In this document: positions 17,217-25,507 of the stretch, piece after piece | Layout of the letters: every line of letters starts with the position of its first letter | Position numbering within the stretch: the first letter of the stretch is position 1 | Assembly: GCF_000023225.1 (NCBI RefSeq) | Contig: NC_013173.1 | Span: 2,296,501 to 2,360,500 of the forward strand | Origin: Desulfomicrobium baculatum DSM 4028 | GTDB lineage: Bacteria; Desulfobacterota; Desulfovibrionia; Desulfovibrionales; Desulfomicrobiaceae | Direction of reading: 5' to 3' | Length of the DNA stretch: 64,000 nucleotides | Notes under the pieces: model-generated | The model's database searches: none | Seen by the model: only the letters and a program-made list of their open reading frames with translations | Told to the model about the DNA's origin: nothing | Program-made: the position numbers and the translations under genes

Positions 17217-18854
17217 ATGTCATTTGATCAACTTGGCCTGCGGGTCGAACTACTGAAAGCTATCAAGAACAAAGGATATGAAGCCCCCACCGCCATTCAG
17301 GCCCAGGCCATACCCGTCATCCTTGCCGGAAGGGACATTCTGGCCCGCGCCCAGACCGGGACAGGCAAGACAGATGCCTTCGGCCTGCCTATCGTCCAAA
17401 TTCTCGGTTTAACGCGAGGCAACGGCCATCACCCCCGTGCCTTGATCCTCACCCCCACGCGGGAACTGGCCCTGCAGGTCGGCGAGAGCATCAAAGCCTA
17501 TGCCCGCAAGGTCTCCCTGCGCTGCACCGTAGCCTTTGGCGGGGTGCGCATCGAACCTCAGATTGCGCGCCTGGAACGCGGCATTGACATTCTGGTGGCC
17601 ACGCCGGGACGTCTGCTTGATCTTGCGAGCCAGGAACATCTGAGCCTCGCATCCATTGAATTTCTGGTTTTCGACGAGGCCGACAGGATGCTTGACCTGG
17701 GGTTCAGCGGAGAGATCAACGCAATTCTCGACCTCCTGCCCACAGTGCGCAGGACCATGCTCTTTTCCGCCACCTACACGCCGCAGATCAAGGCCCTGGC
17801 CGCAAAGATGCTGGACAAGCCCGAATACATCGAGATCACTCCCGACACCGCCGCCGCTGAAGCGGTGCAGCAGAAAGTGCACCACGTGAATAAAGACAAC
17901 AAGCTTCCCCTGCTGCTGCATCTCATCGAGAAGCAAAAACAGGATCGCATCCTGGTCTTTGCCCGCACCCGGACCTGGGCCAACAGGCTGACCGACAAGC
18001 TGGCCGCCCACGGGATCAGTGTCGCGGCCCTGCACGGCAGCAAGAGCCAGTCCCTCAGAAAGCGGACCCTGGAAGAATTCAAGGACGGCAAGATCCATAT
18101 CCTCGTGGCCACGGATGTGGCCGCGCGCGGACTGGACATCAGCAACCTGCCCCTCGTGGTCAATTATGATATCCCCAACTCCCCCGAGGATTACGTGCAT
18201 CGCATCGGACGCACAGGCCGGGCCGGCGTCAGCGGCATCGCCGTGTCCCTGGTCAGCCCCGAGGAGCGCAACCTGCTCCTGGCCATCGAAGACCTGCTGC
18301 GCCACCAGATCCCGGTGGAAGCGGTCAAGGGATTCACTGAAGACAGCGACGTCCCGGATTTCGTGCTCTACCGCCCCGGTAATCCCAAAAGCGAGCGAAA
18401 CGCCCCCAGGGCGATCAAGGAACTGGTGGCCAAAAAATCTCCAGCCAAGCTGACCGTTCAAGGCCGAGGCAAGAAACCCAAAGACGCGGGTCCGGAATCA
18501 ACGACGCGCGGCAACAAGAACGAAAAATCGGACGCCCGAAAAGCAGAAGACAAAGACACCAGGCCGGATTCCAAGCCACGCGGCAGAAGCACCGGAAAGC
18601 CAGACGCGCGGTCAGGGAAAGACTCCGGTCCGGACGCCAAGGGACGCGGCAGACGAAACGAAAGAACAGATACCAGGACAGGGTCCGAGAAGAATTCCGG
18701 TCCGGAGTCCAAGGGACGCGGCAGAAGGAACGAACGGTCGGAAGATTCCCGCGCCGGGGCCGATAAGCGCGGAGGAAACACGCGCGGCAAGGCCGCCCGG
18801 CCCGATTCCCGGCCCGCCCAGCCAGCCAGGGGGCGGTCCAGAGGCAGAGGCTAG
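17217..18854 (+). CDS. rhlE: DEAD-box ATP-dependent RNA helicase, RhlE type
   Basis: This 545-aa RNA helicase probably acts in RNA folding, decay or ribosome assembly. All core motifs are present: Q-motif (GYEAPTAIQAQAIP, 21-34), I (AQTGTGKT), Ia (PTRELALQ), II (DEAD), III (SAT), V (ARGLDI) and VI (HRIGRTGRAG). After residue ~400 a ~145-aa basic, disordered Arg/Gly/Ser tail contains near-repeats of GPxxKGRGRRNER, typical of RNA-binding tails. AAGGAATATT precedes the ATG. A stand-alone gene. Confidence 0.93.
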   Translation: MSFDQLGLRVELLKAIKNKGYEAPTAIQAQAIPVILAGRDILARAQTGTGKTDAFGLPIVQILGLTRGNGHHPRALILTPTRELALQVGESIKAYARKVSLRCTVAFGGVRIEPQIARLERGIDILVATPGRLLDLASQEHLSLASIEFLVFDEADRMLDLGFSGEINAILDLLPTVRRTMLFSATYTPQIKALAAKMLDKPEYIEITPDTAAAEAVQQKVHHVNKDNKLPLLLHLIEKQKQDRILVFARTRTWANRLTDKLAAHGISVAALHGSKSQSLRKRTLEEFKDGKIHILVATDVAARGLDISNLPLVVNYDIPNSPEDYVHRIGRTGRAGVSGIAVSLVSPEERNLLLAIEDLLRHQIPVEAVKGFTEDSDVPDFVLYRPGNPKSERNAPRAIKELVAKKSPAKLTVQGRGKKPKDAGPESTTRGNKNEKSDARKAEDKDTRPDSKPRGRSTGKPDARSGKDSGPDAKGRGRRNERTDTRTGSEKNSGPESKGRGRRNERSEDSRAGADKRGGNTRGKAARPDSRPAQPARGRSRGRG

Positions 18855-18894
18855 GTCTTCTCCAATCAACGTTCAAACTAACGTGAGCTGACAC

Positions 18895-20091
18895 ATGCAT
18901 ATCGCAGACAGGATAAGCAGACTGGGAACCGAGACGGCCTTTGCGGTTGCCGCCCGCGCGGCCGCGCACAAGGCCGCCGGGCATGAGGTTTTCCCTTTTC
19001 ATCTGGGCGACATGAACATCCCTACCCCGGCCAACGTCATGGAGGCGGCCTGCCGCGCCATGCGCGCCGGCAAGACCGGCTACTGTCCGAGTCCCGGCAT
19101 CCCCGAGCTGCGCGACGCCCTGGCCTTGGACGTGAACGCGGCCAGAGGGACCTCCTACGCCATGGAAAACGTGGCGATTCAACCCGGCGGCAAACCGGTC
19201 ATCGGCAAGTTCATAATGGCCTGCATGAATCCCGGCGAGGAAGTGCTCTACCCCAATCCCGGCTACCCCATTTACGAATCCCAGATCGAATACCACGGCG
19301 GAGTCGCCGTGCCCTACCGCTACCTGCGGGATACGAGCGGATTTCATATCGATCTGGATCATCTTCAGAGCCTGATCACCCCGCGCACGCGAGCGATCAT
19401 CATCAATGACCTGCAGAACCCGCTCGGGGCGCAGTGCTCGGACGCGGAACGGAACCGCCTGGCCGAACTGGCCATGCGCCACGACCTGGCCGTTCTTCTG
19501 GATGAAGCCTATTTCGACATCCGCTACGGCGGGAAAAGCGTCTCCCTGGCCTCCATCCCGGGCATGGCCGAGCGCAGCGTGATCCTCTACACCTTCTCCA
19601 AGAAATTCGCCATGACGGGCTGGCGTCTGGGCGCAGCCATCGGCCCACGTGAGATCATCGATGTCGTCGCCAAGCTCAACGTCAACGACGAGTCCTGCTC
19701 CAACCATTTCGTGCAGCACGGCGCCCTCGAAGGCCTGACCGGCGACCAGTCCGGACCATTGGCCATCCTGTCCACACTCAAGGAGCGGCGCGATGCTGCG
19801 GTGGAACTTCTCAACTCCATGTCTGGCGTTGACTGCCCCAGCCCCGAGGCCACCTTCTACCTCTTCCCCGAGGTCACGGAACTGATGTCTCGCAAGGGCT
19901 TTACGGACGATTATGCGAGCTTCGCCGAGGACATCCTGGTCAAAACAGGTGTCTCGCTCTGTACCCGGCTGCATTTCGGACGCCCACTCCATGGGGAGGA
20001 ACGACGCTTTATACGCCTGGCCTATTCCGGGATCGACGTGGACGGAATCCGCAAAGGACTCCTCGCATTAAAGACGTATGCGGCTCAATAA
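18895..20091 (+). CDS. Class I/II pyridoxal-phosphate aminotransferase
   Basis: This 398-aa fold-type I aminotransferase resembles aspartate/aromatic aminotransferases (AspC/AlaT/PatA-like). GKTGYCPSPGIPELRDAL, NPGYPIYESQIEYHGG, NDLQNPLGAQ and the PLP lysine in YTFSKKFAMTGWRLG are clear. It reads NDLQNPLG where most members have NxPHNPTG, a mild deviation. Substrate cannot be assigned. The gene lies 40 nt after the helicase gene and is followed by a terminator. Confidence 0.85.
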   Translation: MHIADRISRLGTETAFAVAARAAAHKAAGHEVFPFHLGDMNIPTPANVMEAACRAMRAGKTGYCPSPGIPELRDALALDVNAARGTSYAMENVAIQPGGKPVIGKFIMACMNPGEEVLYPNPGYPIYESQIEYHGGVAVPYRYLRDTSGFHIDLDHLQSLITPRTRAIIINDLQNPLGAQCSDAERNRLAELAMRHDLAVLLDEAYFDIRYGGKSVSLASIPGMAERSVILYTFSKKFAMTGWRLGAAIGPREIIDVVAKLNVNDESCSNHFVQHGALEGLTGDQSGPLAILSTLKERRDAAVELLNSMSGVDCPSPEATFYLFPEVTELMSRKGFTDDYASFAEDILVKTGVSLCTRLHFGRPLHGEERRFIRLAYSGIDVDGIRKGLLALKTYAAQ

Positions 20092-20174
20092 TCTCACTGC
20101 AAAAAGCCTTCATTCTTTTCAAGAAATGGATGCATGTGAACTATGCGGAAATACTGAATTCCACCTGACAGCTA

Positions 20175-20224
20175 CATGCCCGCGTTCCTCCGCTGGACGC
20201 GCGTTCACGGGCATGGCTTTTTTA
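20175..20224 (+). terminator. Intrinsic terminator after the aminotransferase
   Basis: CATGCCCG (20175-20182) pairs with CGGGCATG (20208-20215), the longer internal loop holds additional GCG/CGC pairing, and GCTTTTTT follows. Confidence 0.7.
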
Positions 20225-20341
20225 GACATGTGCCGGCTTTTTGCAGTCACCTTTCGTATGGCTGAAAAAAAAAACGAATATGCTGATAAAATTTACGTAG
20301 CAGCATAATATGTCAATTCCATTAATTCGTATTTTATCTTT

Positions 20342-21001
20342 TCAATTTATACCGCTTATTGTCTCCAAGACATAGGGCTTTCCTTGACGAAGCTCTGACA
20401 GGTTGTGGATTCCGAGTTTTACGAGAATATTTGACCTGTGCTTGTTCACCGTCTTAATGCTTATAAAAAGAATTTCAGCGATCTCTCTGCTTTTATTCCC
20501 ATCGATAATGAGTTTAACAATTTCTTTTTCCCGTGACGTAAGGTTATGCAAAGGGGGAAGAGAATTTCGATGGTGGTTGACCAAAAGATAATCCTCAACA
20601 ATTATCTTGGCCAACTTTGGACTTATAAACATCTCGTTTTTCATGGAATAATGAATCCCTAAAAACAATTCTTCCGGGCCGGAACCCTTGAGCACGTAGG
20701 CGTTGGCGCCGAGGGCAAGGGCCTGAAACAGCAGTTCGTTATCCTCGCAGATGGTCAGCAGAATAACAGGGACATTCGGCGCCACCTGTTTCAACTGCCG
20801 CAAAACCTCCGTGCCGGAAATGTCAGGAAGCATCAGGTCAAGCAGGACAATATCCGGATGCAACATGCCAAAAAGCCTTACCGCCTCCTTGCCGCTGCCG
20901 GTATCTGCATCAATGCTGAACCCACCCCGCATCTCGATCATTGTCTTCAGCCCTTTGCGCAATAAAAGATCGTCTTCAACCAAAAGAATCTTTTTTTTCA
21001 T
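20342..21001 (-). CDS. NarL/LuxR-family response regulator
   Basis: This 219-aa two-component regulator has a receiver domain with the acidic pair at 10-11, phospho-acceptor D55 (VLLDLMLPD), a conserved Thr (ILLT) and K105. A C-terminal LuxR-type helix-turn-helix (LTSREKEIVKLIIDGNKSREIAEILFIS, split as LTSREKEIVK and NKSREIAEIL) follows. No kinase gene is adjacent. It lies 27 nt downstream of the HlyD-type gene on the same strand, so the two may be co-transcribed. Confidence 0.88.
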   Translation of the reverse strand: MKKKILLVEDDLLLRKGLKTMIEMRGGFSIDADTGSGKEAVRLFGMLHPDIVLLDLMLPDISGTEVLRQLKQVAPNVPVILLTICEDNELLFQALALGANAYVLKGSGPEELFLGIHYSMKNEMFISPKLAKIIVEDYLLVNHHRNSLPPLHNLTSREKEIVKLIIDGNKSREIAEILFISIKTVNKHRSNILVKLGIHNLSELRQGKPYVLETISGIN

Positions 21002-21028
21002 ACCCTTCTCCGTAAAAATTGCGTCTAC

Positions 21029-22471
21029 TCATTGCTCGTTCAGCGTACCTGACTTGGATTTGAGGATAGGCTTGAGAAGATACTGCAGCACGGTCTTCTT
21101 GCCAGTGAGCACATCCACTTCCGCCACCATGCCGGCTATGATCGGAAGATCTTTTCCATCCCGGCTTTTCAGGGACGCTTTGTCCGTACGCACCTTGATA
21201 AGATAGTAGCTCAGATTTTCCTGCTCGTCTGTTATGGCATCGGCGCTTATGTGCTCCACGACGCCTGGCATGCTTCCATAGATAGAAAAGTCATAGGCCG
21301 TGATTTTCACCTCAGCAGCCTGACCGGGGTACAGAAAGGCGATATCCTGCGGCAGGACCTTGGCCTCTATCAAAAGAGTGTCTTCCTGCGGTACGATTTC
21401 AAGCATTTCCTTGCCCGCCCCAACGGCTTCTCCGATTGTGGTCACAAAAACCCGCTTCACCGTGCCATCTACCGGAGACCGGACACTCGTGCGGTCCATT
21501 TTGTCTTCCAACGCTGGCAAGGTCTCTTTCACGCCCTCCATTTCCGTGCGGATCTTACTCAACTCGTCCAATATGGCGGAACGCTGCTTGCCTTTCTCTT
21601 CTTCGATGCGATGGTTTGCGCCCTCGACAGCCGCTGCCGCCTTCGGAATTGCCAGACGCGACTCGGCAATCTCGCCGGAAAGATCGGAAAGTTCCCGTTG
21701 CGCTCGCAAGAGGTCCATGTCCGAAGCCGCGCCCTTGGCCGTCATGCTGCGGATCATGTCCACTTCTTTCAACAGAAGCGCATGCGTTCTGAGCTGAAAG
21801 TCCATCCTGTTCTTGAACTCTTTGAACTCCTGCGAGCGCTGCTCCCGCTCACGCTCAAGTACGCTCAACGCGGCACGGCGACTGTCGTTTCGAGACCGCA
21901 AAAGCTGGCGCTGGTTTTCGACAAGGTGCGGCTTTTGGCTCAAAATATCTGGCGGAAAATCTATGTCTTCCCTGGCGTTCAGTTCCGCTTCCAACCGGGC
22001 GATGGCGAGGGTCGAATCAAGGAAGCCCGACTGCTGCTCCCGATACCTGGACTCCATCTGAATCTGATCAAGCAAAATGAGCAGTTGCCCTGTGCCGACC
22101 AGATCCCCTTCCCGCACCAAAATCTCTTTGACTATCCCCCCCTCGAAATTTTGAATGCGCTTTATTTCGGATGACGGGATGACCTTGCCTATACCCCGCA
22201 CCACTTCATCAAGCGGTGCATAGGCTGCCCACGAAACGGCGACTATAAAAACAAGGGCCACCGCAATCAGGAGAACATTGGCCGCAAACTGACGGGAGGA
22301 ATCGAGTTCGCGCAAGTCGTTCACGAATCCGCCTCCTTCGCCTCGGATGCTTTTCGATCCGGACCGGCCTGTTTTGAAAATCTTCCTGGGAGAAGAAGCA
22401 TGCGAGCTGTCCGCGGCAGTGGCGTTCGTATCTTCTGCCTGAAAACCGGACTGATCGTTTTGCGAACTCAT
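21029..22471 (-). CDS. HlyD-family type I secretion membrane-fusion protein
   Basis: This 480-aa periplasmic adaptor would link an inner-membrane ABC exporter to an outer-membrane TolC-like channel. A cytoplasmic N-terminal tail of ~60 residues precedes one membrane helix (NVLLIAVALVFIVAVSWAAY). A lipoyl half-motif (EGGIVKEILVREGDLV), a long coiled coil (about 150-320) and a second lipoyl/beta-barrel part (SPVDGTVKRVFV, PQDIAFLYPGQAAEVKITAYDF) follow, ending with the LapC/PrtE-like QYLLKPI. ATG 22471 is chosen for its GGGAG. No ABC ATPase, TolC homologue or RTX substrate is in the window, so it is an orphan here. Confidence 0.85.
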   Translation of the reverse strand: MSSQNDQSGFQAEDTNATAADSSHASSPRKIFKTGRSGSKSIRGEGGGFVNDLRELDSSRQFAANVLLIAVALVFIVAVSWAAYAPLDEVVRGIGKVIPSSEIKRIQNFEGGIVKEILVREGDLVGTGQLLILLDQIQMESRYREQQSGFLDSTLAIARLEAELNAREDIDFPPDILSQKPHLVENQRQLLRSRNDSRRAALSVLEREREQRSQEFKEFKNRMDFQLRTHALLLKEVDMIRSMTAKGAASDMDLLRAQRELSDLSGEIAESRLAIPKAAAAVEGANHRIEEEKGKQRSAILDELSKIRTEMEGVKETLPALEDKMDRTSVRSPVDGTVKRVFVTTIGEAVGAGKEMLEIVPQEDTLLIEAKVLPQDIAFLYPGQAAEVKITAYDFSIYGSMPGVVEHISADAITDEQENLSYYLIKVRTDKASLKSRDGKDLPIIAGMVAEVDVLTGKKTVLQYLLKPILKSKSGTLNEQ

Positions 22472-22617
22472 TTCTTTTCTCCCATGCATTGCAGTTGTGC
22501 TTGAACGTCAGAATTTTCTTAAGATGCAGTTGCAGCGAAAACAGATTCCAAGACCATTATCTGTTACCAATCATAATATATGAAACTAAAATTTATTTCA
22601 TAAAAAATCTTTAAATT

Positions 22618-23757
22618 TTATTCATAACAAAATAAATCTTTGATAATTAATATTTCATTCAAAGACGCAACAAATACATCTACAAGTTTAGAATCAAAAT
22701 GCTTATCTTTCTCACTTACAATGATTGATACCGCATCGTCTACTGAAAAAGAATCCTTATAGGACCTTCGAGAAAGCAATGCATCAAAAACGTCAACGAG
22801 TCCGACAATCCGTGCTTCAATGGGAATATTCGCACCGCGCAAACCTTGAGGGTATCCTTTTCCATCCCAACGCTCGTGATGAGACAAGGCAACAATATGC
22901 GCTACCCGTAGCAAATCAGACTTACCATCTGCCAAAGCTCTTGCGCCAATCACGGTGTGTTGCTTCATGATTTCAAACTCTTCAGGTGTAAGCTTGCCGG
23001 GCTTAAGCAAAATATGATCTGAAATACCAATCTTTCCAAGATCATGCATTGAACTCGCCAAACCCAATTGCGCAGCGTCTTCCTGAGACATTCCACACTT
23101 CAATGCGATCAATTCTGTATATGCCTGGATTCGTTTAATGTGATTCCCTGTGTCTGTATCACGCAATTCTGCAGCAAGGCATAATCTGAAAATTGTTTCC
23201 CGCTTGACTTCATTCAGTTCGATATTTTTTTCTTCAAGCTTTTTGGTCCGTTCTGCCACCTTAAATTCAAGGCTCGTATTATATTCTTTCAATTTTCTTT
23301 CTGCGATTTTGAGCTTTAAATGAGTTTTTATCCTTGCATTAACTTCAATTATATCAAATGGTTTTTTTATATAATCAACAGCACCAAGCTCAAAAGCTTT
23401 ATTCAAAGTTAATGGATCACGTTCTGAAGTTATAAAAATCACAGGAATATCATTAGTATCTTTATTTTTTTTTATATATTTACAAACATCAAGGCCATTC
23501 ATATATGGCATGGAAATATCAAGCAGTATTATATCAGGCAAAGCGTAAGATAAAGAATCAAACGCTATCTTGCTATCTTGCGATACTGAAATTTTTGAAT
23601 AAGAACTTAGCGCCTCAATCAATACAAGTATGTTAATTTCATAATCATCGACAATTAAAATTTTGCATTCATTCAACTCTTCATCAATTTGATCATTCGG
23701 TACTTGCAAATTAATATTAAATTCAGAGTATTCGTCAATACTGTATTTATACTGCAT
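22618..23757 (-). CDS. Response regulator with HD-GYP c-di-GMP phosphodiesterase domain
   Basis: This 379-aa protein has an unusual ~30-residue N-terminal extension, a receiver domain (phospho-acceptor D80 in IILLDISMPYMNG, K in YIKKPF), a coiled-coil linker (~145-185) and an HD-GYP domain. The HD pair (236-237, MHDLGKIG) and HHERWDGKGYP (291-301) are intact, so hydrolysis of cyclic di-GMP is expected. Codon use is markedly AT-rich (many AAA, ATA, TTA) compared with flanking genes, suggesting acquisition by transfer. No kinase is adjacent. Confidence 0.88.
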   Translation of the reverse strand: MQYKYSIDEYSEFNINLQVPNDQIDEELNECKILIVDDYEINILVLIEALSSYSKISVSQDSKIAFDSLSYALPDIILLDISMPYMNGLDVCKYIKKNKDTNDIPVIFITSERDPLTLNKAFELGAVDYIKKPFDIIEVNARIKTHLKLKIAERKLKEYNTSLEFKVAERTKKLEEKNIELNEVKRETIFRLCLAAELRDTDTGNHIKRIQAYTELIALKCGMSQEDAAQLGLASSMHDLGKIGISDHILLKPGKLTPEEFEIMKQHTVIGARALADGKSDLLRVAHIVALSHHERWDGKGYPQGLRGANIPIEARIVGLVDVFDALLSRRSYKDSFSVDDAVSIIVSEKDKHFDSKLVDVFVASLNEILIIKDLFCYE

Positions 23758-24332
23758 AAATCCCCCTGCGATAAATTATTAATTCATTTTGAAAAATAAA
23801 TTATCACTAATATCAAAGAATCACCATCAATATGTACTCAAACTACTTGGTTATATGCCGCAGCTACAATGCCTAACCAACAGTATATTTATCATCATTT
23901 TGATACATAATTTTATACGCAATTACGCATGGAGCGTTGTTTAAAGCGAAACCAAGTCACGAAAAATTAATCGCCACTCTAAAAAAAACGCTATTAACTA
24001 CTTGTAATGTTATATATAATAGCTTCGGAAATAAAACAGCCAAACTCGCACCGAACATGGTTTTTTCCATGCAACAGCAAGCAAAAATCAGCAGCACAGT
24101 CCTGAAATGATGGCCACGCACAAGATATTGAAATGAGTACGTATTCAGAAAAATGAAAGGCAAACAAAAGCGGAAATGAAGGCATGCCACACCATACAAA
24201 TTTAATTATAACATAAATTCGTATAGTTATACTAAAAAAATACAAGCAGAAAAGCTAAATTTTCGAAAGAAGCGAACTGGAGGAAAAAATCGACCAAAAC
24301 GCGGATACCTCAGAAGCGGACTGGGGACCCGA
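23758..24332. other. AT-rich intergenic stretch
   Basis: This stretch of about 575 bp is strongly AT-rich and holds only short chance frames. I see no RNA gene, transposase or att-like repeat. It extends the AT-rich composition of the HD-GYP gene and then changes abruptly to GC-rich sequence. Confidence 0.5.
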
Positions 24333-24340
24333 TCCCTGCA

Positions 24341-24608
24341 CCCCATTCACCTCTTTCTCCCCACTTCCGCTGCGCCTCAAGCGTTCCGTCGTGGGCCGGG
24401 CGAGGGCTGGCGGCTGTTTGACCGAGCCCAGGCATCGTTTGCTTTCCGGCCGCGTGCCGGACAACGCTCCGCACGCTGTCCAAAACTCAAGGCTGGGAAG
24501 CATTACGAGGCCCGCGAGGGAGTTCCGGCAGACCTTGTCCGGTCCGCGACGGAACGCGTTTCCCGCCAAAAACATGCCTCCAGCATACGAGGGGACGCGC
24601 CCCCAGCA
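24341..24608. repeat. Tandem GC-rich repeat unit, copy 1
   Basis: This is a unit of about 268 bp starting at the CCCCATTCACC motif. Positions 24498-24581 (84 bp) are identical to 24769-24852 in copy 2, and the first half is about 80-85% similar by eye. Read on the minus strand the unit has the look of intergenic repeats seen in Desulfovibrio-type genomes (GGAGGCATGTTTTTGGCGGG). I regard it as a non-coding repeat. Confidence 0.75.
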
Positions 24609-24878
24609 CCCCGTTCACCGTTCTTTTCTCACCCCTTACGCTCCGCCTCAAGCGCTCCGTCGCGGGCCGGGCAAGGGCTGTCGGCTGTCTGACCGAGCCG
24701 GGCATCGTTTGCTTCCCGGCCGCGTAGCGGACAACGCTCTGTCCCCCTGTCCAAAACACAAGGCCGGAAAGCATTACGAGGCCCGCGAGGGAGTTCCGGC
24801 AGACCTTGTCCGGTCCGCGACGGAACGCGTTTCCCGCCAAAAACATGCCTCCGGCGGGCAGGGGGCGCCCCCCCTGCA
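24609..24878. repeat. Tandem GC-rich repeat unit, copy 2, with start of a third
   Basis: The second unit is about 270 bp and runs head-to-tail with copy 1. It ends in a palindrome, GCAGGGGGCGCCCCCCCTGC (24858-24877), which is degenerate in copy 1. The opening motif occurs a third time at 24879-24889, after which similarity stops, so the array is two full units plus a stub. Confidence 0.75.
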
Positions 24879-24926
24879 TCCCATTCACCTTTCCTCACCC
24901 CTCATTCACGCAAGATCAAGTACCGC

Positions 24927-25262
24927 CTATGCTTCAACCTCCACGACCGCTGCTTCGGAAGCATTGGTCATGACGGATTGAATCCCGTTATCCCTTGAAG
25001 CCACTGACTCATACTGCTGACTGGCGCCGATGACCTGATGATTTGCGGCAAGAAGGCTGAATGCATATTTCCCGGACTTTGTGTCGATCTTTTTGAACCG
25101 CCCTTCATCAACTGCATTCTTTTTAACCGATTCAATCCCGTTTTTACATCCGCTTTTGTCTTTGTAGCCTTCACTTGCGAGTATAATCTGCCCATTCCCG
25201 GCCTTAAGACGAAAACGAAATTCCCCGGCCTTATCCTTGTACATTTCAAATTTCCCAGACAT
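24927..25262 (-). CDS. YegP/DUF1508-family protein
   Basis: This 111-aa protein is built from two tandem ~50-residue copies of the DUF1508 fold: FEMYKDKAGEFRFRLKAGNG...NGIESVKKNA and FKKIDTKSGKYAFSLLAANH...NGIQSVMTNA. The family includes E. coli YegP. The biochemical role is unknown. The ATG is preceded by AAGGAGGGTAAA, a strong ribosome-binding site. A short acidic tail (VVEVEA) ends it. Confidence 0.88.
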   Translation of the reverse strand: MSGKFEMYKDKAGEFRFRLKAGNGQIILASEGYKDKSGCKNGIESVKKNAVDEGRFKKIDTKSGKYAFSLLAANHQVIGASQQYESVASRDNGIQSVMTNASEAAVVEVEA

Positions 25263-25439
25263 TTTACCCTCCTTATGCGGTGAAAATTACGTAAGAAACA
25301 TCGATTTACACTGTTCTAGTTGCACAATTTCGACACCCAAGGCAAGAACGGAGCATATTTTTTGTTCATCGCATAAGAAAAACATAAAATGACATCGTCA
25401 AATCAATTTACCAACAATTCCGAATCACTACAGTCCAAA

Positions 25440-25480
25440 ACAAAAGGCACGAATTTCCGCTGCCGCAAAAATTCGTGCCT
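25440..25480 (-). terminator. Intrinsic terminator of selB
   Basis: On the minus strand AGGCACGAATTT pairs with AAATTCGTGCCT (arms 25469-25480 and 25445-25456), followed by TTTTGTTTTGG. It begins 28 nt after the selB stop. Confidence 0.75.
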
Positions 25481-25507
25481 CACCAAAAACGCCCTTCAAA
25501 CAGACGT

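Noticed and set aside
20078-20308. Plus-strand frame of 76 codons with a few cysteines
   Set aside because: It overlaps the end of the aminotransferase gene and crosses the terminator at 20175-20224; no start signal.
24255-24898. Overlapping minus-strand frames of 89-133 codons inside the tandem repeat
   Set aside because: Both copies encode the same odd peptide only because the DNA is repeated. There is no ribosome-binding site or recognisable family, and GC-rich repeats keep several frames open.
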